A stretch of 34,887 bases of DNA from Bacillota bacterium. Lineage in GTDB: Bacteria > Bacillota > Clostridia > Christensenellales > Pumilibacteraceae. The DNA lies in assembly GCA_009779975.1 (NCBI GenBank), contig WRAY01000023.1, positions 1 to 34,887 on the forward strand, read 5' to 3'. The position numbers and the translations under genes are program-made. Each line of letters starts with the position of its first letter. Position 1 is the first letter of the stretch. Below, piece after piece: positions 8,424 to 14,648 of this stretch. The notes under the pieces are model-generated. The model did no database searches. It was not told the DNA's origin and saw only the letters and a list, made by a program, of their open reading frames with translations.

Positions 8424-10397
8424 TTATTTCGCTTTTTTGATTTCAGCAATTGCCATGTCAACTGAACACTTTTCCAGTTGCTTTCCGTTAACTCTTAGAA
8501 CCGGTCCTTTGGTGCAGATTTTCATGCAGTAGGTTGCTTTGAATTCGGTCTTTTCAACAAGATTATTTTCTCTTAAATGTTTCATCACACCAAGATACAA
8601 CTCTTGTCCGCCATTTTTTAAACAACTTGCCCCGAAGCAGATGTCAAGGTGCAATGACTTTTCACCGGGAGTTTCGTCAATGACATAACCTTCATTTTTA
8701 TTTTTTTGACGATGCTGATGATGAGTGTGGAGAAGATTATGTGCTTTTTTCTCCCCCATATCAGCATAAATTTTCTTTAGTCCAGGATTATTTGAAGAAA
8801 TTCTTTCAGATAGAACTTTGTCGTTATTGTATAAACCTCCGGCTCTTTTCTTTGACACTGCTTTGTTGACAGTCGCTCTTGGCTGTCCTCCGCCGTTAAC
8901 ACAGCCTCCCGGACACGCCATGACTTCAATAATGTCGAGTTTCGTTTTGCTTGATTTAACATCTTCTATCAATTTTCTTGCGTTTTTAAGTCCTGACACT
9001 GCACCAAGTCTTAGTGTTTCACCGCCAAGTTTAATTTCAGTAATTTTGAGGTCTTTGTCCGCTCTTAGTTTCTTCAAATCAGGAGTTGAGCCTTTTTCAA
9101 GAGTTTCAGCAGCATATCTCAAAACCGCTTCAGAAACACCACCGCTTGAGCCAAAGATAATGCCTGCGCCGGTTGAAAGTCCAAACGGCTCGTCCAACTC
9201 ACTTTCCGTTAATTTGTTAAAGTCAAGCCCCCGTTCTTTAATCATCAGTGCCAACTCGTTAGTTGTCAAAACAAAATCAACATCAGGATTGCCGTTAACG
9301 CTTAACTCTTCTCTTGCAGCCTCGAATTTTTTCGCTGTGCAAGGCATTAGTGCAACAACAACCAAATCTTCTCTTTTGATTTTCATGTCAGTGGTCAATC
9401 TGTCTTTAATCATTGAACCGAGCATTTGTTGAGGTGATTTTGCTGACGAGAGATTTCCGACTAAATCAGGGAAATTTTGCTCAGCAAACTTAACCCAGCC
9501 TGGGCAGCACGAAGTGAAAAGGGGAAGGTTTTCGCCTTTTTTCTTCCTCGCCAAAAACTCGTTTCCTTCTTCAACAACAGTAAAATCTGCCGCAAAACAA
9601 GTGTCGAAAACTTTGTCAAAGCCCATTCTTTTTAAGGCTGTTATTATTTTTCCGGTCACTCTTGTTCCGGCATCTTTTCCGAACAACTCGCCCAAAGTAA
9701 CACGAGCGGCAGGGGATATTTGAACAACAACAGTTTTGTTTTTGTCATAGACCGCATTCCAAACTTCTTTGATGTTGTGTCTTTCATTCAATGCGCCAAC
9801 TGGGCAAACCTTTACGCATTGAGCGCAGCCGATACACTCTTCAAACCCGATGCCTTTATCCAAGAATGTTCCGACTTTTGCCTTAGCACCGCGGAACGAA
9901 AACTTCAATGCGTCAACAGATTGAATTTCATCACACATTCTAACGCAGTTTCCGCAAAGAACGCACTTTGTTTGGTCACGGGTGATAGCAAGGGAAGAGA
10001 AGTCTTTTTCGGCCTCAGGCTTGAATGATTGAAAACGAACTTCGTCAACACCATGCTGTTTTGCAAAAGATTGAAGTCTGCAATTTTCACTTTTTGGACA
10101 AATTGTGCATTGTTGGTCATGGCTTGCAAGCATCATTTCCAAAATCATTTTGCGAATGCTTCTGATTTGAGAAGTGTTAGTTTGAATAACCATTCCTTCC
10201 CATGGAACAGTAGAACATGCCGGAAGAATGCCTCTTCCTTCAACTTCAACCAAACACATTCTGCATGAGCCGAAAATGCTGAGTTCCGGTTGATAACAAA
10301 AAGTAGGCAGTTCAATCCCTAAATTTCTTGCAACCTCCAAAACATTTCTTTCATTTTTAAATGTTGTTTCAATATTATCAATTGTTATTTTTTTCAT
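8424..10397 (-). CDS. hydA: [FeFe] hydrogenase catalytic subunit, bifurcating HydA/HndD type
   Basis: This subunit makes or oxidises H2. Order of domains in 657 aa: a plant-type [2Fe-2S] ferredoxin (Cys34, 45, 48, 61); the His-ligated cluster (His93, Cys97, 100, 106); two [4Fe-4S] clusters (Cys145-155 and Cys188-198); then the H-cluster domain with all three signatures, TSCCPGW (295-301), MPCTAKKFEA (351-360) and EVMACPGGCVNGGGQP (491-506). A C-terminal thioredoxin-like [2Fe-2S] domain follows (Cys587, 592, 624, 628). With hydB and hydC upstream, this is the trimeric form that in known cases couples NADH and reduced ferredoxin oxidation to H2. A His-rich linker (AHNLLHTHHQH, about 552-562) precedes the last domain. 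A good ribosome site, GGAGGAG, precedes the ATG. No maturation genes are in the window. Confidence 0.95.
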   Translation of the reverse strand: MKKITIDNIETTFKNERNVLEVARNLGIELPTFCYQPELSIFGSCRMCLVEVEGRGILPACSTVPWEGMVIQTNTSQIRSIRKMILEMMLASHDQQCTICPKSENCRLQSFAKQHGVDEVRFQSFKPEAEKDFSSLAITRDQTKCVLCGNCVRMCDEIQSVDALKFSFRGAKAKVGTFLDKGIGFEECIGCAQCVKVCPVGALNERHNIKEVWNAVYDKNKTVVVQISPAARVTLGELFGKDAGTRVTGKIITALKRMGFDKVFDTCFAADFTVVEEGNEFLARKKKGENLPLFTSCCPGWVKFAEQNFPDLVGNLSSAKSPQQMLGSMIKDRLTTDMKIKREDLVVVALMPCTAKKFEAAREELSVNGNPDVDFVLTTNELALMIKERGLDFNKLTESELDEPFGLSTGAGIIFGSSGGVSEAVLRYAAETLEKGSTPDLKKLRADKDLKITEIKLGGETLRLGAVSGLKNARKLIEDVKSSKTKLDIIEVMACPGGCVNGGGQPRATVNKAVSKKRAGGLYNNDKVLSERISSNNPGLKKIYADMGEKKAHNLLHTHHQHRQKNKNEGYVIDETPGEKSLHLDICFGASCLKNGGQELYLGVMKHLRENNLVEKTEFKATYCMKICTKGPVLRVNGKQLEKCSVDMAIAEIKKAK

Positions 10398-10415
10398 AAT
10401 TTTTAATTCTCCTCC

Positions 10416-12353
10416 TTAACCCCTAATGATTGCGCCAAACTTACAAACAGGAACGCAAGCATTACACTTAATACATTTCTCTTGGTCAATTTCCCAAGTT
10501 TCAGGCTGCCTGATTTCACCGCTGATAGCATCTACCGGACAAGTTCTTTTGCATAGCGTGCATGCTTTGCACTTGTCTTTTAGTATTTTAAACGATGCAA
10601 GCGCTTCACATGCACCGGCAGGACATTTTCCTTCATTAATATGTGCCATTACCTCGTCTCTAAAGTAAGTAAGCGTTGATAAAACCGGATTAGGCGCAGT
10701 TTTTCCCAAAGCACACAATGAGCCGACTTTGACAGTTTGAGCCAACTCTTCCAAAAGAGGAAGTGTTTTCTCAGTTGCTCTGCCTTCAGTGATATCATCG
10801 AGAAGGGCGAGCATTTGTCTTGTTCCTTCACGGCAAACTGTGCATTTTCCGCAACTTTCGTTTTGAGTGAATTGCATGAAATACTTTGCAATTTTGACCA
10901 TACAAGTGCCTTGGTTCATAACAACAAGTCCGCCGCTGCCAACCATTGCGCCGATTTTTGCTAAGTTATCATAATCAAGTTGCAAGTCAAGATGGTCCTG
11001 TGTTAAGCAACCGCCCGATGGACCTCCGATTTGAACCGCTTTGAAATCGCAGCCGCAATCTGAGCCGGGACCGTTTGTCACCTTTCCGCAAAGAGTTCCG
11101 TCATCATTGATAACACCGCCGCCGATAACACCGACAATGTCACGAAGAGTGATATCAAAAGGTACCTCAATAAGACCTGTGTTTGCAACATGACCGGTAA
11201 GAGCAAAAGTTTTTGTTCCTTTTGCAGTTGCAGTTCCGAGTTTAGAATATTCTTTTGCACCCATTCTCAAAATGACCGGAATTGACGCAAGAGTTTCAAC
11301 ATTGTTGATAGCAGTCGGCTTGCCGTATAATCCTCTTTCAGAAGGGAAGGGAGGCTTTAGTATTGGCATACCTCTTTTTCCTTCAATTGAAGCAATAAGA
11401 GCAGTTTCTTCTCCGCAAATAAACGCACCCGCTCCTTCTTTGATTTTCAAATCAAAATTCATTTTTGAGCCAAAAATATTTTTGCCCAAAAATCCTGCTT
11501 CTCTTGCTTGCTTTAGTGCTTGTCGCAATCTTTTGATAGCAAGAGGGTATTCCATTCTCAAATAGAAATGCCCGCCGGTTGCACCGATTGCAACGGCAGC
11601 AATTATCATTCCTTCAATAACAGAGTGCGGGTCGCCTTCAAGCAAACATCTGTCCATAAATGCACCCGGGTCACCCTCGTCACCATTGCAGATAACATAT
11701 TTCGTGTCACTTTTTTGCTTTCTTGTCAAATCCCATTTGAGACCGGTAGGGAAGCCGCCGCCCCCGCGACCGCGAAGACCCGACGCCATAATCTCATCAC
11801 AAACTTCTTTATCACTCATTTCAAGAACTGCTTTTCTTGCTTGAAAATAGCCGCCATGATGGATATATTCGTCCAAGTTATTAACATCAATATTTCCGCA
11901 AAGTCCAAGGGTCAAGCGGTTTTGAAGTGAATAAAAAGGAATTTTTTGCATCTCTTTTTCTTTTGAGCCGCATTTTGGGTCGGTATAGAGAAGTCTCTCT
12001 ATGTAATCATTTCCTAAAAGGGATTTTTCAATAATTTCTTCAACATCTTCAGGCTGAACTTTGCAGTAAAGAATGTTTTTTTGTTTTATTGAAACAAGAG
12101 GTCCCATTTGACAAAAGCCTTTGCAGCCTGTTTCCGCAATTGAAAAATCACCTTTGTCAGGCTTTGATTCATCCTCTAAAACAACCGCAATGCTCAAACC
12201 TTTTTTGCCCAGTATTTCACGGAACTTTTCATAAACTTTCATCGCACCGGATGCAACACATCCGGTTCCGGCACAAATAACAATGCGTGGAGCAGTGCCT
12301 GCTTTTGAGCGCTCGTATCGTGCCTTTCTTTCTTCAAGTGTAAGTAGTTTCAT
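10416..12353 (-). CDS. hydB: NADH-binding FMN subunit of bifurcating hydrogenase (HydB/HndC, NuoF-like)
   Basis: This 645-aa subunit takes electrons between NAD(H) and the iron-sulfur chain. An N-terminal thioredoxin-like [2Fe-2S] domain has CAGTGC (27-32) and a second pair in ETGCKGFCQ. The NuoF core shows GRGGGGFPTGLKW (NADH site) and GDEGDPGAFMDR (FMN site), then ICGEETALIASIEGKRG, and the [4Fe-4S] motif ESCGKCTVCREG with the fourth Cys in GSLCALG. The C-terminus adds two ferredoxin clusters, CKACTLCKRTCP and CIKCNACVPVC. This three-part build separates HydB from complex I NuoF. Its start codon overlaps the hydC stop (TAATG), which indicates translational coupling, and hydA follows after 18 bp. 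Confidence 0.95.
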   Translation of the reverse strand: MKLLTLEERKARYERSKAGTAPRIVICAGTGCVASGAMKVYEKFREILGKKGLSIAVVLEDESKPDKGDFSIAETGCKGFCQMGPLVSIKQKNILYCKVQPEDVEEIIEKSLLGNDYIERLLYTDPKCGSKEKEMQKIPFYSLQNRLTLGLCGNIDVNNLDEYIHHGGYFQARKAVLEMSDKEVCDEIMASGLRGRGGGGFPTGLKWDLTRKQKSDTKYVICNGDEGDPGAFMDRCLLEGDPHSVIEGMIIAAVAIGATGGHFYLRMEYPLAIKRLRQALKQAREAGFLGKNIFGSKMNFDLKIKEGAGAFICGEETALIASIEGKRGMPILKPPFPSERGLYGKPTAINNVETLASIPVILRMGAKEYSKLGTATAKGTKTFALTGHVANTGLIEVPFDITLRDIVGVIGGGVINDDGTLCGKVTNGPGSDCGCDFKAVQIGGPSGGCLTQDHLDLQLDYDNLAKIGAMVGSGGLVVMNQGTCMVKIAKYFMQFTQNESCGKCTVCREGTRQMLALLDDITEGRATEKTLPLLEELAQTVKVGSLCALGKTAPNPVLSTLTYFRDEVMAHINEGKCPAGACEALASFKILKDKCKACTLCKRTCPVDAISGEIRQPETWEIDQEKCIKCNACVPVCKFGAIIRG

Positions 12354-12847
12354 TATTGTCCTTCTGCCTCCCTTCTTTTATATTCTGCAACCAATTCTTT
12401 GGTTTTTTCAATTGTCATCGCAGCATAGACATCTTCATTAATCGTGATAACAGGCGCTAATCCGCATGCACCGATACACGCAACAACCTCCAAAGTAAAT
12501 AACATGTCCTCACTAGTTTTGCGAGTTTCAGTAAGACCCAATTCGCTCTCAAAAGTTTTGATAACATCACCGGACTTTCTGACATGACACGCCGTCCCGT
12601 CACACACTTTGATGACATACTTACCCTTAGGCTCAAGCGTAAAGTGAGCGTAGAATGTTGCAACACCATAGACATGTCCGGGAGTTACTCCCAAGGCGGT
12701 CGCCACAAATGTGATGACATCTTCCGGTAAGTATGAGTATTCTTCTTGAACGCCGCCGAGTATCGCAATCAAATTGCCGGGGTCTTTTTCATACTTGTCC
12801 AAAATTTCGCAGACCTTCTCAAATTTTGTCAGTTCCATTTTTTTCAT
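12353..12847 (-). CDS. hydC: [2Fe-2S] subunit of bifurcating hydrogenase (HydC/HndA, NuoE-like)
   Basis: A 164-aa NuoE-like thioredoxin-fold protein. The four cluster ligands are in CDGTACHVRKS and CIGACGLAPV, the usual C-x4-C and C-x3-C pairs. The N-terminal helical part contains YSYLPEDVITFVATALGV and the conserved GVATFYAHF. It is the first gene of hydCBA, transcribed from the promoter at 12909-12938, with GGAGG (12866-12870 on the complement) about 18 nt from the ATG at 12847; the Met at codon 4 is an alternative start. The subunit works in the cytoplasm with HydB as the NADH module. Confidence 0.94.
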   Translation of the reverse strand: MKKMELTKFEKVCEILDKYEKDPGNLIAILGGVQEEYSYLPEDVITFVATALGVTPGHVYGVATFYAHFTLEPKGKYVIKVCDGTACHVRKSGDVIKTFESELGLTETRKTSEDMLFTLEVVACIGACGLAPVITINEDVYAAMTIEKTKELVAEYKRREAEGQ

Positions 12848-12908
12848 AGTTTTATTTTTTTAAAGCCTCCTTTGCTTTTTTTTCAAATGTTAAACTCCCC
12901 CACTAAAT

Positions 12909-12938
12909 ATAATAACAAATTCCACACATATCTGTCAA
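12909..12938 (-). promoter_or_regulatory. Promoter of hydCBA
   Basis: On the minus strand: perfect TTGACA (12933-12938), a 17-18 bp spacer and TTATTA/TATTAT (12909-12915). The remaining 62 bp to the hydC start give a short leader with a GGAGG site. Confidence 0.65.
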
Positions 12939-12998
12939 CTGAAAAAACGACAAAAGCAGACAACAAAAAAATAAATTTGAAACTAACCAACAGAGTTT

Positions 12999-13070
12999 GT
13001 AGGGGGATGCCGAGCGGCGTCCCTACTTTAATTACTAAAAAAAGTAGGGGAGGCAATCTGCCTCCCGCAC
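12999..13070. repeat. Two palindromic repeat units upstream of hydC
   Basis: GTAGGGGGATGCCG...CGGCGTCCCTAC (12999-13026) and GTAGGGGAGGCAATCTGCCT ending CCCGCAC (13043-13070) belong to the same GTAGGGG family. The rest of the interval between hydC and the next gene (13071-13159) is AT-rich with no recognisable signal. Confidence 0.65.
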
Positions 13071-13159
13071 AAATTTGTTTATATAAATAAGCATTTTTTT
13101 GCTTGCAAGAGAAAAAATGCAACGACGACAAATATGGTATTAAACCATGTTATTTTTTC

Positions 13160-13504
13160 TTATTCAACTTCTTCAAATTCAACTTCCTCATAAACATCAT
13201 TACTGCTGCCAATAGTCTCACCGCTAAAACCTTTTTCAAAACTATCATGCAAAGTTTTTCCCATGTCAAACATCATCTTTTTTTGTTTATTTAAACAAAC
13301 TCTTAAAACAACAATACAGATGACAAAACACAAAAACAAAACAACCGTCATCGGAATTCCGACCGCAATTCCTCCGAAAACAAAAGAAATAGGAATACAT
13401 ATTGACATCAAAATAAAACTGACAACAATGCCCAAAATCGACCACATCATAATTTTAGTTAACCGCATAGTTTGAATAAGCGGATTATCATTATACTTTT
13501 TCAT
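13160..13504 (-). CDS. Small membrane protein of unknown function
   Basis: A 114-aa protein with two strong hydrophobic segments (about residues 19-40 and 44-67: MMWSILGIVVSFILMSICIP and VGIPMTVVLFLCFVICIVVL), a Lys-rich cytoplasmic turn (NKQKKMM) and an acidic tail rich in Glu and Val (YEEVEFEEVE). No family is recognised. Its promoter is clear on the minus strand: TTGACT (13534-13539), 17 bp, TATTAT (13511-13516), which ends 6 nt before the ATG, so the message would be leaderless. It stands alone between the hyd operon and a repeat-rich region. Confidence 0.6.
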   Translation of the reverse strand: MKKYNDNPLIQTMRLTKIMMWSILGIVVSFILMSICIPISFVFGGIAVGIPMTVVLFLCFVICIVVLRVCLNKQKKMMFDMGKTLHDSFEKGFSGETIGSSNDVYEEVEFEEVE

Positions 13505-13510
13505 AAAACA

Positions 13511-13539
13511 ATAATATCACCTTATCAAAAATAAGTCAA
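13511..13539 (-). promoter_or_regulatory. Promoter of the gene at 13160-13504 (leaderless type)
   Basis: TTGACT, 17-bp spacer, TATTAT on the minus strand; the -10 ends 6 nt from the start codon at 13504. Confidence 0.6.
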
Positions 13540-13583
13540 CAAATAAAACAAAAAAGGACAAAAAAATATAAGCACTAATTAGT

Positions 13584-13845
13584 CGTGTTCGCATTGCTCA
13601 CTCCATGTCATGGTGTCATGTGTCATGGTGTCATGGGGACGGACTGTCATGGGGATGTCATGGGGACGGACTCATTGACACAAATGTCATGGTGTCATGG
13701 GGACGGACTCATTGACACAAATGCCTCGAAGGGGTTGAAAAATCTTACATTTTTCAATCAAGGTGCCTGTCCCCATGACATAGAGTGGATATTTAGGTGT
13801 GTCAAAAAAATTACTTGACGGGGTGAGAAATGTGAACCCGAAATA
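13584..13845. repeat. Nested repeat: GTGTCATGGGGACGG units inside an older palindromic element
   Basis: No gene. The outer parts, GTGTTCGCATTGCTCACTCC (from 13585) and GGGGTGAGAAATGTGAACCC (from 13820), are worn inverted arms of the GGGGTGAGCAACGCGAACCCG element. Between them lie several GTCATGG/GGGGACGGACT units, including a unit repeated in tandem (GGGGACGGACTCATTGACAC at 13663-13682 and 13699-13718), then a hairpin TTGAAAAAT/ATTTTTCAA and a closing TGTCCCCATGACA (13769-13781) that is inverted to the TGTCATGGGGACGG units. GTGTCA...GGGGACGG palindromes are the kind of sequence linked to REP-associated transposases in other bacteria; none is encoded here. Confidence 0.65.
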
Positions 13846-13863
13846 AATCAACAACAATCAATC

Positions 13864-14084
13864 TGTGGATAATTCATTTTCATAAATAAATCCGCTGTCA
13901 AAAAATTGTGGATAACTATTTTTTTTAAAACCTCAAAAACACAAAAATTGACAGCAATTGGAAACTCAAAATAGTGCTCAATCACTTGCCAAAGAAAGAA
14001 AGAAAGAAAGAATATAATATCTTTGTGGAAATCTTAAAAACAAATTTTCTGATAAATTTTTCATGAGAAAATTATTGTGGATAA
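13864..14084 (+). other. Cluster of three perfect DnaA boxes (candidate origin or DnaA-controlled promoter)
   Basis: TGTGGATAA, the complement of the consensus DnaA box TTATCCACA, occurs exactly at 13864-13872, 13907-13915 and 14076-14084, all in one orientation, with a weaker TGTGGAAAT at 14024-14032. A GCTGTCAA/TTGACAGC inverted repeat brackets the second box. The surrounding DNA is very AT-rich with long A and T runs, as expected for an unwinding region. Three exact 9-mers in 221 bp are far above chance. No dnaA or dnaN gene is present, so origin function is unproven. Confidence 0.6.
13986..14018 (+). promoter_or_regulatory. Promoter with an AAAG tetranucleotide repeat as spacer
   Basis: TTGCCA (13986-13991) and TATAAT (14013-14018) flank five AAAG units (13991-14010). 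The present spacer is 21 bp; loss of one unit would make it 17 bp, the optimum. Repeats in this position switch promoters on and off by slippage in known contingency loci. The next gene starts at 14100. Confidence 0.45.
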
Positions 14085-14099
14085 CCTTGAGGAAAAGAT

Positions 14100-14597
14100 A
14101 TGAGCAATAAAAATACGAACAAAAGAGATAAAAAAATTGAATTAATTAGATGGCTGATTCCGTTGCCGCTTTCACTTATTGGTGCTATTATAATAATAGT
14201 TATTTTGTGGAATCATGAGAGAATTGATTATATAGGCGGGCCATTCATGGTTGTTGTTATAGGTATTGGTGCTGGAATAATAGGATTTTTTGTTCTTATG
14301 TTTATAATCTCAATATTCACTCCAAAAACGCAAGGAGATAGAGATCGTGAAAAGCAAAGTGAAATCAAGCGGCAAAACAAAGAAATACACAAGCAACGGA
14401 GCGTGAATGGAACGCTAGATTGTCCATGCGGAAAAACAGTTTATTTGATTGACTATCGGTGTACCGGTTGTCATGCGAATACTGTTTCTTGTTCTAAGTC
14501 ACCGCGAACAATTTACTGTTATCAGTGTAAATGCTATATTTATACTATAACTTGCGATTGTGGTAAAGTTTTAACATCAAAACATATTCCATGGTAA
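14100..14597 (+). CDS. Membrane protein with C-terminal Cys-rich zinc-ribbon-like region
   Basis: A 165-aa protein of unknown function. Two membrane segments (about residues 17-37, LIPLPLSLIGAIIIIVILW, and 47-73) are followed by a charged linker (about 75-102) and a Cys-rich tail holding CPCG, CTGC, CYQCKC and CDCG, ten or more cysteines spaced as in paired zinc ribbons. The ribosome site GAGGAAA lies 5 nt before ATG 14100. The upstream region carries the AAAG-repeat promoter, and the third DnaA box lies only 16 bp before the ATG, so DnaA binding could affect its expression. A perfect 39-bp palindrome begins at its stop codon. Confidence 0.65.
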   Translation: MSNKNTNKRDKKIELIRWLIPLPLSLIGAIIIIVILWNHERIDYIGGPFMVVVIGIGAGIIGFFVLMFIISIFTPKTQGDRDREKQSEIKRQNKEIHKQRSVNGTLDCPCGKTVYLIDYRCTGCHANTVSCSKSPRTIYCYQCKCYIYTITCDCGKVLTSKHIPW

Positions 14598-14635
14598 AAA
14601 TTTTAGGTGCGGTCAGTGACCGCACCTAAAATTTT
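14597..14635. terminator. 39-bp near-perfect palindrome, likely bidirectional terminator
   Basis: AAAATTTTAGGTGCGGTCA (14597-14615) and its exact complement TGACCGCACCTAAAATTTT (14617-14635) are separated by one G. It lies between two converging genes (the 14100 gene and adhE). The GC-rich core flanked by A/T tracts suits termination in both directions; it may have come from the repeat family. Confidence 0.55.
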
Positions 14636-14648
14636 AAACTAATTTTTA

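Noticed and set aside
8818-9432. 204-codon ORF antisense to hydA
   Set aside because: hydA has all hydrogenase motifs in the other strand; the antisense frame is open only because of the codon use of hydA.
9720-10028. Further ORFs antisense to the hyd genes (for example 9720-10028 and 11520-11930)
   Set aside because: They lack ribosome sites and domains, and overlap fully conserved hydrogenase subunits.
13585-13818. 77-codon ORF on the + strand rich in CHG, VMG and GTD repeats
   Set aside because: It is the translation of tandem GTCATGGGGACGG repeat units, without ribosome site or protein-like composition.
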